A DNA stretch of 34,146 nt from CAZKFG01 sp964551985 (GTDB lineage: Bacteria > Bacillota > Negativicutes > Acidaminococcales > JAISLQ01): the NCBI GenBank assembly GCA_964551985.1, contig CAZKFG010000020.1:1-34146 (forward strand), given 5' to 3'. The notes beneath the pieces were generated by a model, which saw nothing but the letters and a program-made list of their open reading frames with translations, was not told the DNA's origin and ran no database searches. The position numbers and the translations under genes were made by a program. This document shows positions 17,201-25,024 of this stretch, one piece after another (within the stretch, counting starts at the first letter, position 1; every line of letters starts with the position of its first letter).

Positions 17201-17800
17201 ATGGCTAATAATTTTACTAAAGGCATAATAGAAGAAAACCCTTTGTTTGTGCAAGTTTTAGGGCTTTGTCCAGCACTTGCTGTTACAACATCTGTAATTA
17301 ACGCTTTAGGAATGAGCGTTGCTTTTTCGGCAGTGCTTGTTTGTTCAAATTTGATTATATCAAGCATTAGAAATATTGTTGACCAAAGCATACGTATACC
17401 AGTATATATTATGGTTATTGCTTCTCTTGTAACGATTATTGAACTTTTAATGCACGCTTACGCACCAGCGTTATATACTAGTTTAGGAATTTTCATTCCG
17501 CTTATTGTTGTAAATTGCATTGTACTAGGGCGCGCTGAAGCTTTTGCTGGTAAAAATAATCCTTTCCAGTCACTACTTGATGCTTTGGGCATGGGTCTTG
17601 GCTTTTCTATAGCGATTATTTTAGTTGCTTCGGTTAGAGAAATATTAGGTAATGGAACATTTTTAGATATACCACTTTTTGGTGAACATTATCAACCGTT
17701 TTTGATTTTTGTGTTGCCATCTGGTGCTTTTATTACTATGGCGTTTGTTTTTGTTATTATCAATAAGCTGAAAAATCTTAGGGCTAAAGAGGTGGCATAA
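17201..17800 (+). CDS. rnfE: Rnf complex subunit RnfE
   Basis: A 199-aa six-helix membrane protein. IIEENPLFVQVLGLCPALAV is the typical RnfE/NqrD N-terminus, and VNCIVLGRAEAFA is a conserved membrane block whose cysteine is part of the RnfA/RnfE pair proposed to hold an intramembrane iron-sulfur centre. I start it at ATG 17201 with GAGGA upstream; an earlier ATG at 17156 lies inside rnfG. The stop shares one base with the start of rnfA. Confidence 0.95.
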   Translation: MANNFTKGIIEENPLFVQVLGLCPALAVTTSVINALGMSVAFSAVLVCSNLIISSIRNIVDQSIRIPVYIMVIASLVTIIELLMHAYAPALYTSLGIFIPLIVVNCIVLGRAEAFAGKNNPFQSLLDALGMGLGFSIAIILVASVREILGNGTFLDIPLFGEHYQPFLIFVLPSGAFITMAFVFVIINKLKNLRAKEVA

Positions 17801-18375
17801 TGGATAGTACACTTATTAATATTTTTGGCTCGATTTTTGCATCTAATATTGTCTTAGCTCAATTTTTAGGTATTTGTGCCTTCTTTGGTGTATCTAAAAA
17901 TGTTAAATCAGCTTTGGGAATGGGTGGCGCGGTAGTTTTCGTAATGGTTTTATCCTCTAGCATTACTTGGCTTGTTTATACTTTCGCTTTGTTGCCTTTT
18001 GGACTAGATTATTTAAAAACAATAGCATTTATCTTGACGATAGCTTCTCTTGTTCAATTGGTTGAGATGTTTATGAACAAATATATGCCGACAATGCACG
18101 AATCTATGGGGATATATTTACCACTTATAACAACAAACTGCGCAATTTTAGGTGTCGCCATTTTAAATATCCAAAAAGAATATTCTTTTGTTTATGCAGT
18201 TACAAACGGTTTTTCTAATGCCATTGCGTTTACTCTGGCGCTTGTACTTATGGCTGGCTTAAGAGAGCGCTTGGCAGATGCTGATGTTCCAGAAGCTATG
18301 CAAGGATTACCAATACTTTTGATAATAGCAAGCTTTATGGCTGTAGCGTTTATGGGTTTTAGTGGTATAATCTAG
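17800..18375 (+). CDS. rnfA: Rnf complex subunit RnfA
   Basis: A 191-aa six-helix protein homologous to RnfE with inverted topology. SNIVLAQFLGICAFFGVSK is the characteristic N-terminus, and TTNCAILGVAI holds the paired cysteine. It ends with the family's G-F-S/G-like short tail. It overlaps the rnfE stop, so the two related subunits are made together. Confidence 0.95.
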   Translation: MDSTLINIFGSIFASNIVLAQFLGICAFFGVSKNVKSALGMGGAVVFVMVLSSSITWLVYTFALLPFGLDYLKTIAFILTIASLVQLVEMFMNKYMPTMHESMGIYLPLITTNCAILGVAILNIQKEYSFVYAVTNGFSNAIAFTLALVLMAGLRERLADADVPEAMQGLPILLIIASFMAVAFMGFSGII

Positions 18376-18392
18376 AAAAGGGAAGGATTTAT

Positions 18393-19277
18393 ATGTTAAT
18401 TTTAGAATCTGCGGCAGTGCTTGCTGTAATGGGTGGTATTTTCGGTGGTGTTTTAGCTGTCGCGTCTAAAAAATTTCATGTACAAACAGACGAACGAATA
18501 GCTTTAATAGTAAATGTTTTGCCAGGCGCAAACTGTGGTGCTTGTGGTTATCCGGGCTGTGGTGGGCTTGCTAAAAGCATTGTTGAAGGTAATGCTGATG
18601 CCTCTGCTTGTGCAGTTTTAAAACCTGCCGATGCTAAGATAATTGCCGATATAATGGGTAGTGATATGCAAGAAAAAGAGCGCTTAATTGCTCGCTTGCG
18701 CTGTTCAAAACCAATGGTTGAAGCTAAAAAACTCTATGATTATCAAGGTATAGATAATTGCCATTTGGCACTTAATATGTTCAGAGGGCAAAGAAGCTGT
18801 AATTATGGCTGCTTGGGTCTTGGTTCTTGTGCTCAAAGTTGTGCTTTTGGTGCTATAGCTATCAACAGTGAAGGTTTGCCTGAAATAAATTATTCTCTTT
18901 GCGTTGGTTGTGGTGTTTGCGTAAATGAATGTCCGCAGTTTTTGTTATATTTAGAAAAAGCTCACCAAAAGGTGATTATCGCTTGTAATAATCGTGATAA
19001 AGGGAAACAAGCTAAAGATGTTTGTCCTAATGCTTGCATTAGTTGTGGTCTTTGTGTAAAATTTTGTCCACAACAGGCTATAACAATGATAACATATAAA
19101 AACAGTGGTACATTGCCTAAGCTAGATAGCTCAAAGTGTATACAATGTGGTATTTGTAGCGAAAAATGTCCCAGTAAACTTATAAAAATTATGCAGGCAC
19201 AGTCACCTATTATGCCAGAGCATCCAAAAGAGGAAAAAACAGGTTGTGCTTGTTGTGGTGGATGTGTGAAAAATTGA
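18393..19277 (+). CDS. rnfB: Rnf complex ferredoxin-like subunit RnfB
   Basis: A 294-aa protein. A membrane anchor (residues 1-25) precedes the Fe-S domain GANCGACGYPGCGG. Several ferredoxin-type motifs follow: a more diverged CLGLGSCAQSCAFGAI, then CVGCGVCVNECP, CISCGLCVKFCP and CIQCGICSEKCP. It is the entry point for electrons from reduced ferredoxin. The tail ends in a CACCGGC cluster, a further cysteine-rich extension that is less usual. Its last 16 nt overlap the apbE frame. Confidence 0.95.
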   Translation: MLILESAAVLAVMGGIFGGVLAVASKKFHVQTDERIALIVNVLPGANCGACGYPGCGGLAKSIVEGNADASACAVLKPADAKIIADIMGSDMQEKERLIARLRCSKPMVEAKKLYDYQGIDNCHLALNMFRGQRSCNYGCLGLGSCAQSCAFGAIAINSEGLPEINYSLCVGCGVCVNECPQFLLYLEKAHQKVIIACNNRDKGKQAKDVCPNACISCGLCVKFCPQQAITMITYKNSGTLPKLDSSKCIQCGICSEKCPSKLIKIMQAQSPIMPEHPKEEKTGCACCGGCVKN

Positions 19278-20344
19278 CAAGCAAAAATTTTCTAAAAAAA
19301 TTTATTAAAAGACCGACAAAAAGATTAATGCTTTTGTCGGCTTTTGTGCTTGTTTTGAGTTTTTCTACTTTAGGTTGTTCAAACAACGATCAAACTGTTG
19401 AAAGCACTCATTTTCTTATGGATACCGTTGTTAATATCGAAGTTTTCGGTAAGGATAAAAAGGAGCTTACAAATTCTGTGAACAAAGCTTTCAATGATAT
19501 GCAGGTGCTTTGTGACCAATTTGACCGTTATAGCAGTCAATCAGAACTATCGCAAATAAATAAAAATGCAGGTGTAAAAGCGACGGCTGCCACTGATGAT
19601 ATAATGTTTATAGTAGACTTTTTACAAAAGCAAAAGTATAATCAAGTAGATATAACAATAGGGCCTTTGATTGATTTATGGAATAGTAGCAAAGAAAAAG
19701 TAGTAGTACCAGAGCAAAAAACTATAGATGATTTGAAAGGTATTATTGGTTTTGAAAAAGTAGTTATAGATAATGACAAAAAGGAGATTTTTTTGCCAAA
19801 AGCTAATATGTCAATGGACTTTGGCTCTGTAGCGAAAGGCTATGTAGTAGAGAAAATAAGCCAAAAGCTCGCTCAAGATAAAGCTATTAGCTATGCCATT
19901 ATAAACGGCGGTGGCAATATTAAAACAATCGGGCAAAAAGCCGATAAAAGCCTTTGGCGCATAGGCGTACAAGACCCAATGGACAAAAATAAACTTCTTG
20001 GTGTATTGACACTAGGTGCTGGAAAAGCTGTCGCGACATCTGGTGATTATCAAAGGTTTTTTGAAGTTGACGGCAAACGTTATCATCATATATTAGATGC
20101 TAAAACAGGTTATCCACGTTGGGAAAATATTAGTGTAACAGTCATTTGCAATGATGCTTTTCTTGCGGATTATTATTCGACTTTACTGTTTTTGCTACCG
20201 CTAGAGGATGCTATCACGCTGGCTAAAAAACAAAATGTACAAGCAATATTTGTCCATAAAGATAAAAAAATATACCTTAGCGAAGACTTGAAAGGGATTT
20301 TCAAGAAAAATGAGCAAAACAATTGGCAATATGTGCAAAAATGA
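19262..20344 (+). CDS. apbE: FAD:protein FMN transferase (lipoprotein)
   Basis: ApbE/Ftp attaches FMN to threonines of RnfD and RnfG. A lipoprotein signal ends in lipobox STLGC, so the enzyme is probably anchored on the outer face of the inner membrane. Family blocks are FLMDTVVNIEVFG, MDFGSVAKGYVVEKI, INGGGNIKTIG, VATSGDYQRFFE and HHILDAKTGYP. The start is uncertain: ATG 19262, TTG 19274 (overlapping the rnfB stop as TTGA), or ATG 19328, which would lose the signal's positive charges. It sits directly behind the genes for its targets. Confidence 0.92.
   Translation: MCEKLTSKNFLKKFIKRPTKRLMLLSAFVLVLSFSTLGCSNNDQTVESTHFLMDTVVNIEVFGKDKKELTNSVNKAFNDMQVLCDQFDRYSSQSELSQINKNAGVKATAATDDIMFIVDFLQKQKYNQVDITIGPLIDLWNSSKEKVVVPEQKTIDDLKGIIGFEKVVIDNDKKEIFLPKANMSMDFGSVAKGYVVEKISQKLAQDKAISYAIINGGGNIKTIGQKADKSLWRIGVQDPMDKNKLLGVLTLGAGKAVATSGDYQRFFEVDGKRYHHILDAKTGYPRWENISVTVICNDAFLADYYSTLLFLLPLEDAITLAKKQNVQAIFVHKDKKIYLSEDLKGIFKKNEQNNWQYVQK
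19312..19340 (+). promoter_or_regulatory. Hairpin within the start of apbE
   Basis: CCGACAAAA(A)G at 19313-19323 pairs with CTTTTGTCGG at 19331-19340, followed by CTTTTG. It lies just downstream of the rnfB stop, inside the apbE signal-peptide codons, and encloses the ATG at 19328. It could lower apbE output relative to the rnf genes. The T-run is weak for a terminator. Confidence 0.4.
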
Positions 20345-20711
20345 TTGGTATATAATAGCCATAATAATATTGTTAGCATTGATAGGATTTTTATTGCAAT
20401 TATTTACGAACAATTCTGGCGATGAAAAAGTTTTTGTGTATAATGATAACAATTTACTTTATAGTACTAACCTTTCGCAAATGAAAAACTCCTTTAGGCA
20501 AACATTCACTACAGAAAAGCATTTTGTAGAATTAGAGTTTAACAGAGATAAAGGGGTTAGGGTTGTAAATTCTTCTTGTAAAGATAAAATTTGTCAATAT
20601 AGAGGTTATGTAAATTCGAACAAACAGTCGATAGTTTGCCTTCCGGCAAAAATTCATGTACAAATACAAAGCTCAAAAACAAACGAGGATCTTGATGCAA
20701 CAGTCTATTGA
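20310..20711 (+). CDS. NusG domain II-containing protein
   Basis: A 133-aa protein with an N-terminal membrane anchor (WYIIAIIILLALIGFLLQLF) and a small beta-rich domain resembling NusG domain II. VRVVNSSCKDKICQYRGYV followed by QSIVCLPAKIHVQI is the family signature with three conserved cysteines. Such proteins often accompany ApbE and Rnf genes in Firmicutes; their function is not known. The start overlaps apbE by 35 nt, and the end overlaps the next gene. Confidence 0.85.
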   Translation: MSKTIGNMCKNDWYIIAIIILLALIGFLLQLFTNNSGDEKVFVYNDNNLLYSTNLSQMKNSFRQTFTTEKHFVELEFNRDKGVRVVNSSCKDKICQYRGYVNSNKQSIVCLPAKIHVQIQSSKTNEDLDATVY

Positions 20712-21210
20712 TTTAAAAACAATAATATTGACGGCACTTTTAGTGTCTATTGGTATAGTTTTAAATATTGTTGAGGCAAGCTTACCTATAATGCTACCAA
20801 TACCAGGCGCGAAGATAGGTTTTGCCAACATTGTTATTTTATTGTGTTTATATTTATTTCCTGCCAAAGTCGCATTTTTGGTACTTGTTTTACGGTTATT
20901 GCTTGTTGGTTTATTACTTGGAACACTTTTTTCAACTAGTTTTTTTATTGCTTTGGCAGGTGGATTGTGTAGCTTTGTGGTAATGGCATTACTAAAAAAT
21001 TTCTGTAAAAACATCTCTATATTTGGAATAAGCTTGGTAGGGGCTGCTATACACAATACAGGGCAACTCTTAATGGCAAGTATTATCATTAATTCCCAGG
21101 TGTTAAATTCTTATTTACCGCTTGCACTTATTTTTTCTTTGCCAGCAGGTCTGATAACTGCTTTTCTTGCCCAAAAAATTTTGAAAGTTTTTGGACAAAT
21201 GAAAAAATAA
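20695..21210 (+). CDS. Gx transporter family membrane protein
   Basis: A 171-aa membrane protein of the Hpre_diP_synt_I/Gx family. ASLPIMLPIPGAKIGFANIV and the later GAAIHNTGQLLMA are its hallmark blocks, with about five transmembrane helices. It is sometimes labelled heptaprenyl diphosphate synthase component I, but the fold resembles ECF S-type transport proteins and the substrate is unknown. GAGGA lies 5 nt before ATG 20695. It closes the rnf-apbE-NusG-II unit. Confidence 0.85.
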   Translation: MQQSIDLKTIILTALLVSIGIVLNIVEASLPIMLPIPGAKIGFANIVILLCLYLFPAKVAFLVLVLRLLLVGLLLGTLFSTSFFIALAGGLCSFVVMALLKNFCKNISIFGISLVGAAIHNTGQLLMASIIINSQVLNSYLPLALIFSLPAGLITAFLAQKILKVFGQMKK

Positions 21211-21247
21211 AAGACTTGCTTGTTGCCTTGGGCAATAAACAAGTCTT
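21211..21247 (-). terminator. Terminator of the tRNA-Cys unit
   Basis: AAGACTTG (21211-21218) pairs with CAAGTCTT (21240-21247), with inner pairing TTGTTGCC/GGGCAATAA. Read on the minus strand it runs into TTTATTTTTTC. It may also end the plus-strand operon, whose last stop lies at 21210. Confidence 0.75.
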
Positions 21248-21260
21248 ATATTAATATAAT

Positions 21261-21335
21261 TGGAGGCGGCGCCCGGAATTGAACACGGGACTCAAAGTCT
21301 TGCGAACTTTTGCCTTAACATTTGGCTACGCCGCC
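21261..21335 (-). tRNA. Aberrant tRNA-Cys (GCA)
   Basis: Acceptor GGCGGCG/CGCCGCC, discriminator T (U73, a cysteine identity element) and CCA. Anticodon stem AAAGT/ACTTT encloses loop TCGCAAG with anticodon GCA. Several universal features are off: position 33 is C instead of U, the D-loop (AATGTTAA) lacks the GG pair, and the T-stem CCGTG/CCGGG has two mismatches. The T-loop TTCAATT is kept. A clear promoter and terminator flank it, so it seems to be transcribed. It may be a divergent second tRNA-Cys, a special-purpose tRNA or a decaying copy. Confidence 0.75.
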
Positions 21336-21351
21336 ATTATAGTGCAGATAT

Positions 21352-21380
21352 ATTGTAAACTCTTGAGTAAATTAAGTCAA
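21352..21380 (-). promoter_or_regulatory. Promoter of the tRNA-Cys gene
   Basis: On the minus strand, TTGACT (21380-21375) and TACAAT (21357-21352) with a 17-nt spacer, ending 16 nt before the tRNA 5' end. Confidence 0.8.
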
Positions 21381-21459
21381 GTGCTGCAAGCTTGAAAAAA
21401 ACTTTGCATGTAATATTTTATTTAATGTATATGAGCAAAAATTATCAGGATTAATTAAA

Positions 21460-21492
21460 CAAGAGGTAGACTTTATCTAAGTCTACCTCTTG
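21460..21492 (-). terminator. Strong hairpin after the 73-aa gene
   Basis: A 14-bp perfect stem (21460-21473 with 21479-21492) and a 5-nt loop; the right arm includes the stop codon of the gene at 21483. Downstream on the minus strand the T-run is weak (TTGTTTAATT). Confidence 0.65.
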
Positions 21493-21704
21493 TTGGAAAG
21501 TATTTGTTTAAACAGTTTTAAAGTGCGATAACCTATGGATATATAACAAAATAAAAATACAATCCATATTAACGTTGTGTATTCGAGAAAAAACGAACGA
21601 AAATATAACCCAAACAAAATGCCCAAACTAACTAATGCCATTTTCAGGCAACCCCAGTCCCAAATACTATAATATCCAGTAGCGGCAAGCAAATTTTTAA
21701 GCAT
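21483..21704 (-). CDS. Small two-span membrane protein
   Basis: A 73-aa hydrophobic protein with two membrane helices (about residues 19-38 and 42-58) and a basic C-terminus. The opening LLAATGYYSIWDWGCLKMA resembles a small family sometimes labelled phosphate ABC transporter permease in Firmicutes; the label is not meaningful for function. GGAGG lies 8 nt before ATG. Confidence 0.65.
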   Translation of the reverse strand: MLKNLLAATGYYSIWDWGCLKMALVSLGILFGLYFRSFFLEYTTLIWIVFLFCYISIGYRTLKLFKQILSNKR

Positions 21705-21894
21705 AATACACCTCCAGTTATATTTATAGTTTTTTGGTAATCAATAGTTTATTATTGCAATTTTAAAATGTATATTTTACTAATTAAATTATAATACAAC
21801 TAGATTAAAATATAAAGATTTTTTTAAAAAGTATATTTTTCTTTTTATTTGTGTATTATAATTAAAACATAAAATTTTTTGGGAGGTACTGTAG

Positions 21895-22767
21895 ATGTCA
21901 GTAGTCGCAATGTTAAATGGTCAATTTATAGATGTTGATCAGCCGGTTGTTTGTATAGAAGATAGAGGATATCAATTTGGGGACGGTGTATACGAGGTTG
22001 TGCCGATTATGGACGGCAGGCTTATTGGCTTTGACTATCATATGCAAAGGCTTGACCGTTCGCTACGTGAGATGAAAATTCCCGCTGTTTACACTCATGA
22101 AGAACTACATGAATTTCACACAGAAATTATACAAAAAGGTGAAATTATAAACGGACACGTTTATATGCAAATAACTCGTGGGGTTGCACCAAGAGACCAT
22201 TTGTTTCCAGATAAAGTTGTGCCTGTTATGACAATGATTGGTAAGGATAAAGATTACGATAAAATCAACAGGCAATATGCTGAAGGTTTAAAACTTTTAA
22301 GTGTATCTGACATTCGTTGGCATCGCTGCGATATAAAAACACTAAATCTTTTGGGAAATGTTTTAGCTAAACAAAAAGCGCATGATGCGGGGTTTGATGA
22401 TGCGGTATTATTTAGAGAAGATGGTAACATAACAGAATGTTCGTCAAGCAACTTTTTTGTTGTAAAAGAAGGTATTATTTGGACGCATCCTGACTGTGAA
22501 TTGATTTTACCGGGCTGTACCAAAAGAATAATAATTGAAGATATTTGTCCGAAACTAGGACTTACGGTTGTTCAAAAAGCTTTTGATGTAGAATTTGCTA
22601 AATCAGCACAAGAGACATTTATGAGTGCTTCTAGCTATTGCGGTATGCCAGTTGTAAAGATTGATAAGACTGTTATCGCAGATGGTAAACCTGGTAAAAT
22701 AAGCAAAGAGATTCAAGCAGCATTCAAAGAATATGTAAAAGCACAACAGGTTGTTTTTTCTAAATAA
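21895..22767 (+). CDS. dat: D-amino-acid transaminase
   Basis: A 290-aa class IV PLP aminotransferase. K148 (DIKTLNLLGN) is the Schiff-base lysine, and E in NITECSSSNFFVV is the ring-nitrogen contact. RGVAPRDHLFP (about residues 95-105) is the D-alanine aminotransferase block that binds the substrate carboxylate, which separates it from branched-chain aminotransferases. It makes D-glutamate from D-alanine or the reverse, supplying cell-wall precursors. GGGAGG lies before the ATG. It is a single gene with its own terminator. Confidence 0.92.
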   Translation: MSVVAMLNGQFIDVDQPVVCIEDRGYQFGDGVYEVVPIMDGRLIGFDYHMQRLDRSLREMKIPAVYTHEELHEFHTEIIQKGEIINGHVYMQITRGVAPRDHLFPDKVVPVMTMIGKDKDYDKINRQYAEGLKLLSVSDIRWHRCDIKTLNLLGNVLAKQKAHDAGFDDAVLFREDGNITECSSSNFFVVKEGIIWTHPDCELILPGCTKRIIIEDICPKLGLTVVQKAFDVEFAKSAQETFMSASSYCGMPVVKIDKTVIADGKPGKISKEIQAAFKEYVKAQQVVFSK

Positions 22768-22776
22768 AATTTAAAT

Positions 22777-22828
22777 AGCAACTAGCTTTGTGCAATTTAT
22801 ATTAAACAAAGTTAGTTGTTCTTTTTTT
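22777..22828 (+). terminator. Terminator after dat
   Basis: A 15-bp stem with two G-T pairs (22777-22791 with 22806-22820), then seven T at 22822-22828. Confidence 0.85.
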
Positions 22829-22840
22829 GAGGGGATTTTT

Positions 22841-24265
22841 ATGAATCAGTTAACTGCTTATAGAAGATGGACGATTTTTGCAATTATTTCTATTGGCACA
22901 TTTATGGCGTTGTTTAGTGCCACTAGCGTAAATGCAGCATTGCCACTGTTAGAAAAAGAATTTAACGCCTCATTGTCAGGCATTCAGTGGGTTGTAACAT
23001 GCTATTTTTTGATTATTTCTAGTTTTTTGCCGATTTTTGGTTGGGCTGGTGATATGTGGCAGAGAAAATACGTAATTGCTCTTGGTTTTTTAATCTTTGG
23101 TATCGGCGGCTTTTTTTGTGGACAGGCAGATACTTTGCCTGAATTAATCATAGCAAGGTTAATACAAGGTATTGGCGCTAGTATGAACATGGCAAATTCC
23201 TTTGCGGCAATGACAAACACATTTCCTGCTTCACAAAGAGGGAGAATACTTGGTATGCAAGGGAGCATGGTTGCATTAGGTGGGATAAGTGGTCCACCTA
23301 TTGGCGGCTTTATTTTGGATTTGTTTGATTGGCACTGGATATTTTTTATGACTTTGCCGCTGGCTTTAACGGGTTTTGTAACAGCACTTTTATTTATTCC
23401 TAAAGATGATAAGGGTAAAACAAGTAAATTTGATTTTATAGGTGCAATTTTGCTTGTTATTGCAATTTCTAGTTTGACAATCGTTCTTAGCCAGTGGGGT
23501 AGAGAAGGTTGGTCAAATACAGAGATTTTATGCTATTTAATTGCCACTATCATAAGCTTTTTGGTATTTTATAAATGGGAAAAACGAATAAAATATCCAT
23601 TAGTTGATATAAATATGTTTAAGAACAAGGTGTTTTTAATGGGTAACTGTGCTGGTTTGTGCTCGTTTTTAGCGCTCAATTCGACTAATATGCTTACACC
23701 TTTTTATCTGCATAAAGTATTTGATGCAACACCAAGTACTATTGGTATGATATTGATTTTTTTCCCAATAATGTTCGCCATTGCTGCACCTGTTAGCGGC
23801 ACGCTTTCAGATAAATATGGAGCGCCTAAGTTTGCTATTGCTGGCATGCTTTTGATGACAAGCACTCTTATTTGTTTGGCATTTTTTGCTAAATCTATGA
23901 TACTTTGGATAATAGTTGTTTTGCTGGGATTACTTGGAGCGTCCAATGGTATGTTTCAAGCACCGAACAATTCAACTACACTTGAAGTAATACCAATAGA
24001 AAAACACGGTATGGCAGGTAGTATTGTAGCATTAATGCGCAATTTTGGCACGGTTGTGGGGATAGCACTTGGAGTTAGAATTTGTGATAAAATAGCCGAT
24101 ATTAGTCTTACGGGTAACACCATAACACCACAGGCAGAAAAGATAGCATTTATTTATGGTTATCAAGCAGCGATGCTTGTAGGTGCATTTTTTGCTTTTG
24201 TAGCGTTGTTGTTTTCTTTGCAAAAAAGAAGTGATATTACCAAAGCCAAAGAAGGAGCAGAGTGA
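22841..24265 (+). CDS. MFS drug exporter, DHA2-like
   Basis: A 474-aa transporter with about 14 membrane helices. GWAGDMWQRKYV (about residues 67-78) is MFS motif A, and GPPIGGFILDLFDWHWIFFM is the motif C region typical of proton-driven antiporters of the EmrB/QacA group. I start it at ATG 22841 behind GAGGGG. The substrate cannot be told from sequence. The next gene follows after 4 nt, so the two are cotranscribed. Confidence 0.88.
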   Translation: MNQLTAYRRWTIFAIISIGTFMALFSATSVNAALPLLEKEFNASLSGIQWVVTCYFLIISSFLPIFGWAGDMWQRKYVIALGFLIFGIGGFFCGQADTLPELIIARLIQGIGASMNMANSFAAMTNTFPASQRGRILGMQGSMVALGGISGPPIGGFILDLFDWHWIFFMTLPLALTGFVTALLFIPKDDKGKTSKFDFIGAILLVIAISSLTIVLSQWGREGWSNTEILCYLIATIISFLVFYKWEKRIKYPLVDINMFKNKVFLMGNCAGLCSFLALNSTNMLTPFYLHKVFDATPSTIGMILIFFPIMFAIAAPVSGTLSDKYGAPKFAIAGMLLMTSTLICLAFFAKSMILWIIVVLLGLLGASNGMFQAPNNSTTLEVIPIEKHGMAGSIVALMRNFGTVVGIALGVRICDKIADISLTGNTITPQAEKIAFIYGYQAAMLVGAFFAFVALLFSLQKRSDITKAKEGAE

Positions 24266-24269
24266 AAAT

Positions 24270-24782
24270 ATGGCTCATAGTCGACTTATTGCCAAAGGAG
24301 CTTTGTTATTAGCGTTAGTACTGATAGCTCAGTCTTTACGGTTTTTTTTACCACTACCGCCTTTTATACTGGTTTTTGTTATAGGTAGTTTGGTAAATGC
24401 GTTTTTACTAATTGCTCTTTTGACAACAAACCTTAAAATGGCTATTTTAATAAGCGTTATCGCGCCAATAGTAGCATTTTTGCAGGGAACATTACCAATA
24501 ATAATATTTGTCCCTTTGATTGCTATGGCAAATATTATTTACATATTAGTCTTTAAAATTATTTATTCACGCTTTTTGTATGCGGCAATATTGCTCTGTA
24601 GCATAACCAAGACAATAGTACTATATTATACAACAATACTACTTCTTGATATTGTCCAACTGCCACCGGCACTAGCAAAATCAATCACTTTTCTTATGAG
24701 TATGCCACAACTTGTTACAACAATAGTAGGTTGTTTAATAGCTATTTTGGCTGTAAACAGACTACATAATATTAAAAGTTAG
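24270..24782 (+). CDS. ECF transporter S component-like membrane protein
   Basis: A 170-aa protein with about five or six membrane helices (LLALVLIAQSLRFFLPLPP opens the first, and VIAPIVAFLQGTLPIIIFVP lies in the middle). Size and layout fit the substrate-binding S subunit of energy-coupling-factor transporters, possibly for a vitamin. No ECF A/T genes are in the window. The substrate is unknown, and the family call rests on pattern only. Confidence 0.6.
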   Translation: MAHSRLIAKGALLLALVLIAQSLRFFLPLPPFILVFVIGSLVNAFLLIALLTTNLKMAILISVIAPIVAFLQGTLPIIIFVPLIAMANIIYILVFKIIYSRFLYAAILLCSITKTIVLYYTTILLLDIVQLPPALAKSITFLMSMPQLVTTIVGCLIAILAVNRLHNIKS

Positions 24783-24844
24783 ATTTTACTTGACAATAGC
24801 TGGCTAATAATATAATATCTTTATATAGCATTTTTGCTATACAT

Positions 24845-24931
24845 GCCGAAGTGGCGGAATTGGCAGACGCACTTGACTCAAAATCAAGCGTAGTTCCCTA
24901 CGTGCCGGTTCGAGTCCGGCCTTCGGCACCA
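24845..24931 (+). tRNA. tRNA-Leu (CAA)
   Basis: Acceptor GCCGAAG pairs with CTTCGGC, followed by discriminator A and CCA. Anticodon loop CTCAAAA gives CAA for UUG. A long variable arm and GGTTCGAGTC T-loop are present. It borders element 2, whose integrase points its 3' end at the tRNA, the usual arrangement for integration into a tRNA gene. Confidence 0.95.
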
Positions 24932-24940
24932 AGTAATAAC

Positions 24941-24974
24941 AAGGCTTCTAGGAAAAACCCTAGAAGCCTTTTTT
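24941..24974 (+). terminator. Terminator of tRNA-Leu
   Basis: A perfect 12-bp stem AAGGCTTCTAGG (24941-24952) with 24959-24970, then a T-run. Confidence 0.9.
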
Positions 24975-24999
24975 GTGCATAAATTGCTATTTTTTGTCA

Positions 25000-25023
25000 T
25001 TTTGGGAACATTTTGGGAACAAG
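25000..25023. repeat. Direct repeats between tRNA-Leu and integrase 2
   Basis: TTTTGGGAACA occurs twice in tandem, the second copy followed by AG instead of the last base run. Such repeats are typical integrase arm-binding sites near a tRNA attachment site. A near copy lies at 9297-9313 beside tRNA-Ser. Confidence 0.5.
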
Positions 25024-25024
25024 T

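Noticed and set aside
20673..21089. Minus-strand 138-codon frame
   Set aside because: It is antisense to the Gx transporter gene; no start signal and no recognisable domain.
24901..24931. tRNA-Leu 3' end as attachment core repeated at the right end of element 2
   Set aside because: No copy of the T-arm or acceptor sequence can be found between 33193 and 34146, so the right border is unproven.
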